A model generated the notes under the pieces. That model was not told where the DNA came from. It saw nothing but the letters and a program-made list of their open reading frames with translations, and searched no databases. 64,000 bases of DNA, taken from assembly GCA_041397625.1 (NCBI GenBank), contig JAWKWH010000003.1, forward strand, positions 1 to 64,000, given 5' to 3'. The translations under genes were made by a program, and so were the position numbers. Shown in pieces: positions 8,984 through 17,621 of the stretch (position 1 is the stretch's first letter; every line of letters begins with the position of its first letter). This stretch comes from JAWKWH01 sp041397625 (GTDB lineage: Bacteria; Pseudomonadota; Alphaproteobacteria; Rhizobiales; Rhizobiaceae).

Positions 8984-10600
8984 TCAGGCCGCTTCGCGCA
9001 TCATGTCGGCGCATTTCTCGCCGATCATGATCGACGGCGCGTTGGTGTTGCCGCCAATCAATGTCGGCATGATGGAGGCGTCGGCGACGCGCAGGCCTTC
9101 GATGCCGCGCACGCGCAATTGCGGGTCGACGACTGCGCTGTCATCGACACCCATCCGGCAGGTGCCGACCGGATGATAGACCGTGTCGGCGCGGTTGCGG
9201 ATATGCTGCATCAGCGCCTCGTCGCTGCGGGCGTCGGCGGTATAGAGTTCGCGGTGGCGGTACTTGGCGAGCGGCGGCGCCTCGATGATGCCGCGCATCA
9301 TCTTGGCGCCCTTGAGCAGCAGCGCCGCGTCGCGCTCGTCGGCGAGGAACTGCGGGTCGATGCGCGGCGCGGCCAACGGGTCGGCGCTGGCGAGCCCGAC
9401 GCTGCCGCGCGAAAGCGGCCGCAGCACACAGACATGGCAGGAAAAGCCGTAGCCGAGATGCAGCTTGCGGGCATGGTCGTCGACGATGCCGATGACGAAG
9501 TGCAGTTGCAGGTCGGGCCGGTCCAGGCCCGGATCGGATTTGAGGAAGGCGCCGGCCTCGGCAAACGGCGTTGCGACCAGGCCGGTGCCGTGTTTGCGCC
9601 ATTCGAGGATGGCCTTGACCAGCTTGACGGAGCCGGCGGCGCCGACGCCGAACAGGTCGGAGTTCTTCGACTTCCATGACAGGATGAAATCGATGTGGTC
9701 CTGCAGGTTCTGTCCGACGCCCGGCAGTTCGTGACGGATGTCGATACCGTGGGACTTCAGTTCGCCGGCCGGGCCGATACCGGAGAGCATGAGCAGCTGC
9801 GGCGAGTTGAAGGCGCCGCCCGACAGGACGATTTCGCGGTTTGCATGGACGGTCGCCTCCTGGCCGCCCTTGCGATAGCTGACGCCGGCGGCGCGCTTGC
9901 CGTCGAGCTCGACGCGGGTGGCGTGGGCGCCGGTGATGATCGTGAGGTTGGGCCGGTCCATATTGTCGTGCAGATAGGCGGCGGCCGCCGAACAACGCTC
10001 GCCCTTGTGGGCGCCCGACCAGAACTGGGTGACCTGGTAGAGGCCGGCGCCTTCCTGCTCCGGACCGTTGAAATCGTCGTTGCGCCTGACCTGAAGCGTT
10101 GCGGCGGCTTCGATGAAGTCGCTCGCCGCAGCGCGCGGACTGCGCTGGTTGCCGACCTGCAACGGGCCGTTGTCGCCATGCAGGTCGTCGGCGCCGCGCT
10201 GGTTGGCCTCGGCGCGCCTGAAATAGGGCAGCACATCGTCCCACGCCCAGCCGTCGCAACCCTCCGCCGCCCAGCCGTCATAGTCGGAACGGTGGCCGCG
10301 AATGTAGAGCATGGCGTTGATGGCGCTGGAACCGCCGAGCTGCTTGCCGCGCGGCTGATAGCCCTTGCGGCCGTTGAGGCCCGGTTGCGGCACGGTCTCG
10401 AAAGCCCAGTTGCCGAGTTTCGGCCGGCCGGGAAGCACCGCGACGACCGCTGCCGGCGCGCGGACCAGCAGGCTGCGGCCGTCTCCGCCTGCCTCCAGGA
10501 GGCAGACCGATACGTTCGGGTTTTCGCTCATGCGCGAGGCGACCACGCTGCCGGCCGAACCGCCGCCCACGACGATGTAGTCAAACGATGTTATGCTCAT
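8984..10600 (-). CDS. GMC-family FAD oxidoreductase (choline/alcohol dehydrogenase-like)
   Basis: A 538-residue glucose-methanol-choline oxidoreductase. The N-terminal FAD motif DYIVVGGGSAGSVVASRMSE is at residues 7-26, followed by the GMC signature GGSSAINAMLYIRGH near residue 80. The catalytic His lies in YHPVGTCRMG and the Asn partner in GGNTNAPSIMIGEK near the C-terminus. The ATG at 10600 has a strong GGGAGG; a much longer open frame upstream only shadows the racemase gene. Such enzymes oxidise an alcohol to an aldehyde, which would feed the aldehyde dehydrogenase nearby. It is co-directional with the racemase-like gene 35 bases upstream. Confidence 0.94.
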   Translation of the reverse strand: MSITSFDYIVVGGGSAGSVVASRMSENPNVSVCLLEAGGDGRSLLVRAPAAVVAVLPGRPKLGNWAFETVPQPGLNGRKGYQPRGKQLGGSSAINAMLYIRGHRSDYDGWAAEGCDGWAWDDVLPYFRRAEANQRGADDLHGDNGPLQVGNQRSPRAAASDFIEAAATLQVRRNDDFNGPEQEGAGLYQVTQFWSGAHKGERCSAAAAYLHDNMDRPNLTIITGAHATRVELDGKRAAGVSYRKGGQEATVHANREIVLSGGAFNSPQLLMLSGIGPAGELKSHGIDIRHELPGVGQNLQDHIDFILSWKSKNSDLFGVGAAGSVKLVKAILEWRKHGTGLVATPFAEAGAFLKSDPGLDRPDLQLHFVIGIVDDHARKLHLGYGFSCHVCVLRPLSRGSVGLASADPLAAPRIDPQFLADERDAALLLKGAKMMRGIIEAPPLAKYRHRELYTADARSDEALMQHIRNRADTVYHPVGTCRMGVDDSAVVDPQLRVRGIEGLRVADASIMPTLIGGNTNAPSIMIGEKCADMMREAA

Positions 10601-10635
10601 CGATTTCCTCCCTGCATTTTGCAGGGAAGATTGGC

Positions 10636-11349
10636 TCAATATCGGGCTGGCTGCAACGAGGATTGGAACCAGGTGACAAAGGAGGCCATGGAAAAGACCG
10701 GCATACCGGTCGCGCGGCGGATGTCGGCGGCATAGGGTGTCATGTTGGTGCATTCGAGCACCAGGGCGCCGATGTCGGGGTGACGGGCGACGAGATCGCG
10801 GGCTGCCTCGACATTGTCCCGGCGGGCAAGCTCGACATCGAGTTCGTATTCGTCGTCGAGGATGGCGCGGGTGAATTCGCGTCCGCCCTCTGTGGTGCCG
10901 ACCGGCGTGCCTTCCGGTACGCGCGCCTTCTGGAGGTGCTCGCGCGTCAGGGTCGAGGCCGAGATGGTCAGGATGCCGGCGCGCTTGCCGGTGGGCAGCA
11001 GGCGGTTGACCATCTCGACCTGCATCAGCGAGGAGGTGGCCACCGGCACGCCGACGGCGTCGGCGATCTGCTGCTGGAACAACGACAGGAATCCGCAATT
11101 GGTGGTGATGCCGTCGGCGCCGTCGGCGATGAGGTCGCGCGCGGCGGCGATGAAATGGTCGAGCAGACCGTCGGCATGGCGACGGACGACCCGGTCGGGT
11201 GAGGCCTCGCGCACCACCTTGTAGAGAACCGGGAAGGGCCAACTCAGCGCATTGCCCATATCGCCGGGAATACGGGGAAAGCGCGCCTCGAGCATAAGGA
11301 TGCCGACCGCGGCGCCATAGACCGCCTTGCCGCCTTCAACTTTCATCAT
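10636..11349 (-). CDS. Asp/Glu/hydantoin racemase-superfamily protein
   Basis: A 237-residue member of the Asp/Glu racemase superfamily, which also includes maleate isomerase and arylmalonate decarboxylase. Two catalytic-type cysteines are placed as expected: Cys85 in ITTNCGFLS and Cys200 in LVLECTNMTPY. Both are retained, favouring a two-base racemase or isomerase over a decarboxylase. The ATG at 11349 is preceded by GGAGA; the frame continues 16 codons upstream without support. A role in making a D- or L-amino acid available to the DadA-like enzyme transcribed divergently next door is plausible but inferred from position. Confidence 0.88.
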   Translation of the reverse strand: MMKVEGGKAVYGAAVGILMLEARFPRIPGDMGNALSWPFPVLYKVVREASPDRVVRRHADGLLDHFIAAARDLIADGADGITTNCGFLSLFQQQIADAVGVPVATSSLMQVEMVNRLLPTGKRAGILTISASTLTREHLQKARVPEGTPVGTTEGGREFTRAILDDEYELDVELARRDNVEAARDLVARHPDIGALVLECTNMTPYAADIRRATGMPVFSMASFVTWFQSSLQPARY

Positions 11350-11465
11350 TGTCTCCACCGCGTGATTGCGGCCACCGATACGGCCTGGAGTTCCCATGCC
11401 TTATGCGGGTTGACCGACCGGCAGCGATAGTTGACACAAGGCGCCGCCGCCAGCAACATACAAAA

Positions 11466-11475
11466 CTGTATACAG
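11466..11475. promoter_or_regulatory. CTGTATACAG palindrome, GntR-like operator candidate
   Basis: A perfect 10-bp palindrome in the 329-base spacer between the racemase and DadA-like genes. Its TGTATACA core resembles operators of FCD-type GntR regulators. No GntR gene lies in the window, so the regulator would be encoded elsewhere. Apart from this site and the direct repeat at 11597-11616, nothing gene-like was seen in the spacer. Confidence 0.35.
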
Positions 11476-11596
11476 GATTGTGCGCGATAAGGACGGGCTG
11501 TCCGTTGCTGCCGAGGTTGGCAAAGGAGGGGTTGGCTGGTTTGTCGGCGCGACGGCAATGTGATGCAGGACGGCGATCGCGGAACGAAAAATATTT

Positions 11597-11616
11597 ATAA
11601 AACGTCGATAAAACGT
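11597..11616 (+). promoter_or_regulatory. Tandem ATAAAACGT repeats before the dadA-like gene
   Basis: ATAAAACGT occurs at 11597-11605 and again at 11608-11616, an 11-base period of about one helical turn, inside a locally AT-rich stretch. TTGACA follows at 11616-11621 and could serve as a -35 box for the 11679 gene, but no good -10 follows at 17 bases. Likely a regulatory region; the regulator is unknown. Confidence 0.35.
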
Positions 11617-11678
11617 TGACAAATTATGTTTGAAGCGATCTTCTTGCGGCCAGCCCGGATTCCGGGCGTGGAGGCGTA

Positions 11679-12953
11679 ATGGCGCAAAGCGTGGCAAAGG
11701 CGGGACCGTCGACCGGAAAACCGGTAGCGATAATCGGCGCGGGCATCGTCGGCGTCGCGACCGCGATCTGGCTGCAGCGCGACGGACACGATGTCATCCT
11801 CATCGACAAGGCGGGGCCGGGAGAGGGCGCGAGCCATGGCAATGGCGGCGTGCTGGCGTCGTGTTCGATCGTGCCGGTCACGGTGCCCGGCCTGATCGCC
11901 AAAGCGCCGCGCATGCTGTTCGATCCGGCGCAGCCGCTGTTTCTCAAATGGTCGTATGTGCCTAGACTGCTGCCGTTCCTGGTCAGATATCTGGCGAACG
12001 CCAATGCGAACGCCGTGCACCGGCGGGCGGATGCGCTGTTGCCGATCATCGGCGACAGCCTGGCCGATCACCAGGCGCTGGCGGCCGGAACGGCGGCGGA
12101 AAAATGGCTGGTGCCGGGCGACTACCTGTTTGTCTACAACAGCCGAAAGGACTACGAGGCCGACGCGTTCGGTTTCTCGGTGCGCAAGACGCGCGGCTTT
12201 GAATGGGACATCCTGGAGGGAGAGGCGTTCCACGCCTATGATCCGGCCTTCGGGCCGGCGCTTGATTTCGCCGCGCGGTTTGCCGGTCACGGGCGGATTA
12301 CCGATCCTGGCCGCTACGTCAAGGATCTCGCCGCCCATGCCGAGGCGAACGGCGCCCGCGTGATCAGGGCGGAGGCAACCGACATTGTGCGGGACGGCGG
12401 CGCGGTTTGCGGCGTGCGCGCCGGTGGCGAAACGATCCCGTGCGGAGCAGTCGTGCTGGCGGCGGGGGCCTGGTCGGGCCCGCTTGCCGGAAAGCTCGGC
12501 CTGAAGGTGCCGCTGGAGAGCGAGCGTGGCTACCATGTCGAACTGTGGGAGCCGAACGTCATGCCGCGTTCGCCGGTGATGGTGGCGTCGGGCAAGTTCG
12601 TCGCCACGCCGATGGAGGGGCGGCTGCGGCTTGCCGGTATCGTCGAATATGGCGGGCTCGACGCGCCGCCGTCCAAAGCGCCGGTCAAGCTTCTCTACGA
12701 CAACATCAAACGGGCGATACCCGGTATATCGTGGGGGAAATCGACGGAATGGATGGGCCATCGGCCGGCGATCGCCGATTCCATTCCGCTTATCGGGGAG
12801 GTGCCCGGCGCGAAAAACGTCTATTGCGGTTTCGGTCACGACCATGTCGGGCTGACCGGCGGGCCGAAGACCGGACGGATACTGGCCCAACTCATTTCGG
12901 GGCGTACCCCGAATATCGACCTTGCGCCCTACGCGCCATCGCGCTTTCAATAG
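11679..12953 (+). CDS. FAD-dependent D-amino-acid dehydrogenase-like oxidoreductase (DAO family)
   Basis: A 424-residue DadA/DAO-fold flavoprotein. The Rossmann motif AIIGAGIVGVATAIWLQ begins near residue 16, and the C-terminal FAD clamp YCGFGHDHVGLTGGPKTGR is present. Family members oxidise D-amino acids, glycine or N-methylated amines to imines or aldehydes, passing electrons to quinones or oxygen. The ATG follows GGAGG at good spacing. It is 49 bases upstream of a TRAP binding protein, so transporter and enzyme likely share a substrate. The divergent racemase-like gene fits amino-acid chirality handling. Confidence 0.92.
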   Translation: MAQSVAKAGPSTGKPVAIIGAGIVGVATAIWLQRDGHDVILIDKAGPGEGASHGNGGVLASCSIVPVTVPGLIAKAPRMLFDPAQPLFLKWSYVPRLLPFLVRYLANANANAVHRRADALLPIIGDSLADHQALAAGTAAEKWLVPGDYLFVYNSRKDYEADAFGFSVRKTRGFEWDILEGEAFHAYDPAFGPALDFAARFAGHGRITDPGRYVKDLAAHAEANGARVIRAEATDIVRDGGAVCGVRAGGETIPCGAVVLAAGAWSGPLAGKLGLKVPLESERGYHVELWEPNVMPRSPVMVASGKFVATPMEGRLRLAGIVEYGGLDAPPSKAPVKLLYDNIKRAIPGISWGKSTEWMGHRPAIADSIPLIGEVPGAKNVYCGFGHDHVGLTGGPKTGRILAQLISGRTPNIDLAPYAPSRFQ

Positions 12954-13002
12954 GGCAAGGGGGAATTCCAGTGGAAGAACAAACGAAAACGGGAGATTTC
13001 AA

Positions 13003-13980
13003 ATGAAGAGACTTGCACATCTTCTGGCCGCCACGGCGCTGACAGCGGCGACCGCGGGCGCGGCACAGGCGGAAAAATGGGATATGCCGATGGCCTATGC
13101 GGCAACCAACTTCCATTCGGAGGTCGGCGCCGAATTCGCCAAATGCGTGACCGACGGCACCGGCGGTACGCTGGAGATCGTCACCCACCCGTCCGGCTCG
13201 CTGTTCAAGGGCAACGAGATCAAGCGCGCGGTGCAAACCGGGCAGGCGCCAATCGGCGAACGGCTGATCTCCGCCCATGGCAACGAAAACCCGCTCTACG
13301 AGGTCGATTCCATTCCGTTCCTGGTATCGTCATTCGATGAGCATGAGAAACTCTGGGGCATTGCGGGCCCGAGGGTTGCGGCCGCGCTTGACGCGGAAAA
13401 CCTTCACTATCTCTATTCGGTGCCGTGGCCGCCGCAGGGGCTCTACTTCAAGAAGGAGATCAATTCGGTCGCGGACATGAAGGGCATCAAGTTCCGCTCC
13501 TATTCGACCGCGACCGCGCGCATGGCGGAACTGACCGGCATGCTGCCGGTGCAGGTTGAGGCGGCCGAGCTCAGCCAGGCGCTGGCGACGGGCGTCGCCG
13601 AAAGCTTCATCTCGTCGGGCGCGACCGGCTACGACCGCAAGGTCTGGGAACACCTGACCCATTTCTACGAGGTTGACGCCTGGCTGCCGCGCAATGTGGT
13701 GTTCGTCAACAAGGACGCCTGGAACGGACTCGACGACGCGACAAAGAAAACGATGGAAGACTGCGCGGCGACCGCCAAGGCGGACGGCTTGGCTCGCTCG
13801 AAGGACTACACCGCCTTCACGCTCAACGGCCTGAAGGAAGGCGGCATGACCGTGCAGCGCGCCGGCGACCAGCTCGTCAAGGAGCTGAAGGACATCGGCG
13901 AGATCATGACCAACGAGTGGCTGGAGAAGGCCGGCGATGAGGGTAAGGCCATCGTCGATGCCTACAAGGGCATGCAATAG
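13003..13980 (+). CDS. dctP: TRAP transporter substrate-binding protein (DctP family)
   Basis: A 325-residue periplasmic solute receptor of a TRAP transporter. The signal peptide spans residues 1-23 (KRLAHLLAATALTAATAG, cleavage after AQA). The conserved carboxylate-binding arginine lies in MKGIKFRSYSTATARM, as in DctP proteins for organic and amino acids. The ATG at 13003 follows GGGAG; the frame continues upstream without sense. Together with DctQ and DctM it completes a TRAP system downstream of the DadA-like enzyme. The ligand is not identifiable by eye. Confidence 0.93.
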   Translation: MKRLAHLLAATALTAATAGAAQAEKWDMPMAYAATNFHSEVGAEFAKCVTDGTGGTLEIVTHPSGSLFKGNEIKRAVQTGQAPIGERLISAHGNENPLYEVDSIPFLVSSFDEHEKLWGIAGPRVAAALDAENLHYLYSVPWPPQGLYFKKEINSVADMKGIKFRSYSTATARMAELTGMLPVQVEAAELSQALATGVAESFISSGATGYDRKVWEHLTHFYEVDAWLPRNVVFVNKDAWNGLDDATKKTMEDCAATAKADGLARSKDYTAFTLNGLKEGGMTVQRAGDQLVKELKDIGEIMTNEWLEKAGDEGKAIVDAYKGMQ

Positions 13981-13987
13981 GAAAGAA

Positions 13988-14018
13988 CCGGGGGAGGGCG
14001 CGAGGCGGTCTCCCCCGG
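13988..14018 (+). terminator. Intercistronic hairpin after dctP
   Basis: A perfect 9-bp inverted repeat CCGGGGGAG (13988-13996) and CTCCCCCGG (14010-14018) with a 13-base loop, seven bases after the dctP stop. There is no U-run. The same arrangement occurs after tctC at 4022-4049. It probably stabilises the binding-protein mRNA or attenuates transcription into the permease genes. Confidence 0.6.
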
Positions 14019-14093
14019 CTCATCAACACGACTGCAGCCGACGGGCGCAGATGTGAGGCGGTCAGTCGGCGGGGACGGGTTCGGGAGGATTGA

Positions 14094-14624
14094 ATGCGGA
14101 TGCTGCGGGCGCTCAGGCGCATTCTCGACATGCTCTATCTTGCCGGAGGGGCGATCGCGGCCTGCTTCCTGATCGCCATCCTGACGCTGATCGTGCTGCA
14201 GATGCTGGCGCGCTGGACCGGCCATGTGTTTCCGGGAGCCACCGATTATGCCGGCTACTGCATGGCTGGCGCCTCGTTCTTCGCGTTCGCCTATGCGCTC
14301 AACCATGGCGCCCATATCCGCGTGTCGATCCTGCTCAACGCGCTCGGCGCCAGGCGGCGCTGGCTCGAGATCTGGTGTTTCGCCATCGGCACCGCCGCCT
14401 CGACCTATTTTGCCTGGTATGCCGTGCGCGGCACCTACTGGTCGTGGAAGCTGAAGGAGTTGAGCCAGGGGCTCGACGCCACGCCGATATGGATACCGCA
14501 GCTTTCGATGTCGGTCGGTACGATCCTGCTGGCGATCGCCTTCTGGGATCATCTCGTCCAGGTGATCTTCACCGGCAAGCACGGCATCCGCGCTGACCTT
14601 GTCGACCAGAGCCACGCGGAGTAG
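14094..14624 (+). CDS. dctQ: TRAP transporter small permease (DctQ family)
   Basis: A 176-residue membrane protein with four predicted helices (about residues 15-37, 48-68, 88-108 and 135-157), the size and topology of TRAP small permeases. The family pattern LARWTGHVFPGATDYAGY with a following FAFAYALNHGAHIRVSIL is visible. The ATG has an ideal GGGAGG. It is followed four bases later by dctM. Confidence 0.92.
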   Translation: MRMLRALRRILDMLYLAGGAIAACFLIAILTLIVLQMLARWTGHVFPGATDYAGYCMAGASFFAFAYALNHGAHIRVSILLNALGARRRWLEIWCFAIGTAASTYFAWYAVRGTYWSWKLKELSQGLDATPIWIPQLSMSVGTILLAIAFWDHLVQVIFTGKHGIRADLVDQSHAE

Positions 14625-14628
14625 GGCC

Positions 14629-15942
14629 ATGGAGCAGCTTGCACCGATTGCGATATTCCTCTTCGTCCTGTTTCTGCTGCTCGGTACCGGCGTGTGGGTC
14701 GGCCTGGCGCTGCTGGGTGTTGCCTTCGTCGGCATGGAACTGTTCACCTCGCGTCCGGCCGGCGATTCCATGATCACCACAATCTGGACGTCGTCGTCCT
14801 CGTGGACGCTGACGGCGCTGCCCTTGTTCATTTGGATGGGCGAGATCCTCTATCGAACGCGGTTGTCGGAAGACATGTTCCGCGGCCTGTCGCCATGGAT
14901 GGCGCGGTTGCCGGGCGGCCTCGTGCATACCAATATCGTCGGTTGCACGGTGTTTGCCGCAGTCTCCGGTTCTTCCGCCGCGACGCTGACCACGGTCGGC
15001 AAGATGTCGATACCGGAACTGAGGCGGCGAGAATACCCGGAGACCATGATCATCGGAACGCTGGCCGGCGCGGCGACGCTGGGCCTGATGATCCCGCCGT
15101 CGCTGACGCTGATTGTCTACGGCGTGACGATCAATGAATCGATCACCAAACTTTTCATGGCTGGCGTGTTCCCAGGACTCGTTCTGGCGGTCATGTTCAT
15201 GGCCTATGTTGCGATCGTCTCGGTGGTGTCGAAGGGTTTCAACCCGAAGCCCGAGCCGAAGATGACCATTGTCGAGAAGATCAGGAATTCGCGCTTTCTC
15301 ATTCCGGTGATCTGTCTGATCCTGGTGGTCATCGGCTCCATGTATCTGGGCTATGCAACGGCGACGGAAGCGGCCGCCTTCGGCGTCATCGGGTCGCTGG
15401 CTCTTGCCGCCAGCCAGGGTTCGCTCAACCGGAGCACGTTCATCGAGAGCCTGATGGGGGCGACGCGGACCTCGGCGATGATCGCGCTCATTCTCGCCGG
15501 CGCCGCCTTCCTGTCGCTGGCGATGGGCTTTACCGGCCTGCCACGCGGTCTGGCCAACCTCATCGCATCCCTGAACCTGACGCGCTTCGAGCTGCTGATG
15601 GCGCTGCTGGTCTTCTACATCGTGCTCGGCTGCTTCCTCGACGGCATTTCCTCGGTGGTGCTGACGATGGCGGTGGTGGAGCCGATGATCCGCCAGGCCG
15701 GCATCGACGTCATCTGGTTCGGCATCTTCATCGTCGTCGTCGTCGAGATGGCGCAAATCACCCCGCCGATCGGATTTAACCTGTTCGTGTTACAGGGCAT
15801 GACCAGCCACGAGATGAACTTCATCGCCCGCGCCGCAGTGCCGATGTTCCTGATCATGGTGCTGATGGTGTTCGTGCTGATCGCTTTCCCCGAGCTTGCC
15901 ACCTGGCTGCCCGAGAACATCCGTCAGAGGCCCGGGGGCTGA
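14629..15942 (+). CDS. dctM: TRAP transporter large permease (DctM family)
   Basis: A 437-residue, roughly 12-helix permease of the DctM family. It carries the TRAP-M segments SGSSAATLTTVGKMSIPELRR (near residues 115-135), MIPPSLTLIVYGVTINESI and GCFLDGISSVVLTM, and ends with the usual TPPIGFNLFVLQGM. The start at 14629 leaves a four-base gap to dctQ; an in-frame upstream ATG overlaps dctQ and adds an unusual basic leader. Driven by a sodium gradient, it would import the ligand captured by DctP. Confidence 0.94.
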   Translation: MEQLAPIAIFLFVLFLLLGTGVWVGLALLGVAFVGMELFTSRPAGDSMITTIWTSSSSWTLTALPLFIWMGEILYRTRLSEDMFRGLSPWMARLPGGLVHTNIVGCTVFAAVSGSSAATLTTVGKMSIPELRRREYPETMIIGTLAGAATLGLMIPPSLTLIVYGVTINESITKLFMAGVFPGLVLAVMFMAYVAIVSVVSKGFNPKPEPKMTIVEKIRNSRFLIPVICLILVVIGSMYLGYATATEAAAFGVIGSLALAASQGSLNRSTFIESLMGATRTSAMIALILAGAAFLSLAMGFTGLPRGLANLIASLNLTRFELLMALLVFYIVLGCFLDGISSVVLTMAVVEPMIRQAGIDVIWFGIFIVVVVEMAQITPPIGFNLFVLQGMTSHEMNFIARAAVPMFLIMVLMVFVLIAFPELATWLPENIRQRPGG

Positions 15943-16686
15943 GTGTCAGACAACGTCGTGCAGCTTCTGGGCTCCCCCGGGCTCGTGGGACTGGTTTTCG
16001 TCATCGTCATGTTCGGGGCGCTGGTCCAGGCGGGGCTTGGCATGGGCTTCGGCCAGGTGGTCGCCCCGCTGCTGGCGCTGATCGACCCGCACCTGGTGCC
16101 GGGGCCGGTGCTGATGATCGGCCTGGTGACGGCCACGCTCGGCGCGCTGCGCGAACGTGAGGGGATCGTTTGGGGCGAGGTCGGCACCGGCGTTGCCGGC
16201 CGGCTTGCCGGCGTGATCGCGGCAGTGGCGGTACTGGCGGTGCTGCCTGACCGCAAGACCTTCATGCTGGTGTTCGGCCTTCTGATCGCCGCCTCCGTCG
16301 TGATGTCGCTGGCGGGTTGGAAGCTTGCATTCTCGCGCCGCAATCTTCTTGCCATGAGCGCGGTTTCCGGCCTCACCGGCACGGTCACCTCGATCGGCGC
16401 GCCGCCGCTGGCGATCGTCTATGCCGGGCGCGAACCGCGCGCGGCGCGGCCGACGCTCAGCGCCTATTTCGCGCTTGGCATCGTGCTGTCGCTGGCCGGC
16501 CTGTTTGCGTCGGGATGGGCCGGCCCCGGCGACGTCGCGACCGCGCTGCTGCTGGTGCCGCCGATGCTGGCCGGCATACTCGTCGCGCGACTTGTGCAGG
16601 ACAGGTTCGACCGGCGCTACCGGCCGCTGCTGTTGATACTGGCCGGCGCAGCATCCGTGTTGCTGATCATGAGGGGGCTTTCGTGA
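15943..16686 (+). CDS. TauE/SafE (TSUP) family membrane transporter
   Basis: A 247-residue membrane protein with seven or eight helices and the TSUP signature near its start (FGALVQAGLGMGFGQVVAPLLAL), where TauE/SafE proteins have G-G-G-G motifs. Family members export sulfite or sulfoacetate or move other organic anions. The GTG start directly follows the dctM stop. It overlaps the next gene by four bases (GTGA), so it belongs to the same polycistron. A sulfur-containing substrate for the cluster is one reading of this gene, but the family is too broad to prove it. Confidence 0.88.
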   Translation: MSDNVVQLLGSPGLVGLVFVIVMFGALVQAGLGMGFGQVVAPLLALIDPHLVPGPVLMIGLVTATLGALREREGIVWGEVGTGVAGRLAGVIAAVAVLAVLPDRKTFMLVFGLLIAASVVMSLAGWKLAFSRRNLLAMSAVSGLTGTVTSIGAPPLAIVYAGREPRAARPTLSAYFALGIVLSLAGLFASGWAGPGDVATALLLVPPMLAGILVARLVQDRFDRRYRPLLLILAGAASVLLIMRGLS

Positions 16687-17621
16687 ACGTGTTGCTGACG
16701 CCGCTGGTGCTTGCCGCCGAATACGGACGGGCCTGCCTGATCCTCGGCCTTGTGGTGGCGATTGCCTTTCCGGGTACCGCCGCGACGATCAAGCCGCTTC
16801 TGCCGGAATTCGTCACGGCGCTGCTGTTCGTGGCGGCACTGCGCATCGGGCCGCGCCAGGCGCTGGGCGCGGCGCGCGACATCAAGGCTTCCGCCGTCTA
16901 CGTGTTCATACTGCAAGTGGTGCTGCCGGTCTCGACAACGCTGTTGTTCTACGCCTTCGGCCTGGCCGGGCCGCTTGCCAGCGTTATCCTCCTCATGCTG
17001 GCCGGTTCGCCGATCTCCGGTACGCCCAATCTCTCGATCATGTGCGGCGCCGATCCGGCGCCGGCGCTCAGGCAACTGGTGGCCGGCACCGCGCTGCTGC
17101 CGCTGACCGTCATCCCGGTTTTCTGGCTGGCGCCCGGTTTCGGCAGCGGGCTGGAGGTGCTGGCGGCGGCGGGCAAGCTGCTGGCGCTGATCGGCCTGGC
17201 CGCGACGATCGCCTTTCTGATCCGCGGCTTCTGGCTGAAGGACCCAGCCCTGCGGGTGCTGAAAGCGATCGACGGCTCCTCGGCATTGCTGATGGCGGTC
17301 ATGGTGCTGGGCCTGATGGCGGCGGTCGGGCCGGCGCTGCGCGACGCGCCCGGCGAACTGGCGCTGAATCTTGCCGCCGCGTTTGCCGCCAATCTCGGCC
17401 TGCAGGTGGTCTCCGCGCTGATCCTGGAGCGCTCGCCCTTGCGCGACATGACGGTGCCGTTCGCCATCTCGTCGGGCAACCGCAACATCGCCCTGTTCCT
17501 GACCTCGCTGCCGCTGTCGGTGACCGATCCGCTGCTGCTGTTCATCGGCTGCTACCAGATACCGATGTACATGACGCCGCTGTTGCTCGGGCGTTTCTAC
17601 CGGGGGCGGCTGCCGTCGTGA
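16683..17621 (+). CDS. Bile acid:sodium symporter-like (BASS/arsenite-carrier fold) membrane protein
   Basis: A 312-residue protein with nine or ten hydrophobic helices. The segment AISSGNRNIALFLTSLP resembles the crossover-helix region of BASS-type carriers, and the central GSPISGTPNLSIMCGADP stretch also fits. Translation likely starts at GTG 16683, overlapping the TauE-like stop by four bases. The 3' end overlaps the convergent MarR gene by 25 bases. It would add a second secondary carrier to the TRAP operon. The family assignment is by motif and topology only. Confidence 0.75.
   Translation: MNVLLTPLVLAAEYGRACLILGLVVAIAFPGTAATIKPLLPEFVTALLFVAALRIGPRQALGAARDIKASAVYVFILQVVLPVSTTLLFYAFGLAGPLASVILLMLAGSPISGTPNLSIMCGADPAPALRQLVAGTALLPLTVIPVFWLAPGFGSGLEVLAAAGKLLALIGLAATIAFLIRGFWLKDPALRVLKAIDGSSALLMAVMVLGLMAAVGPALRDAPGELALNLAAAFAANLGLQVVSALILERSPLRDMTVPFAISSGNRNIALFLTSLPLSVTDPLLLFIGCYQIPMYMTPLLLGRFYRGRLPS

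Noticed and set aside
10601..11242. Long N-terminal extension of the GMC oxidoreductase
   Set aside because: The extra residues are an Arg/His-rich shadow of the racemase gene; the FAD motif starts right after ATG 10600, which has a strong RBS.
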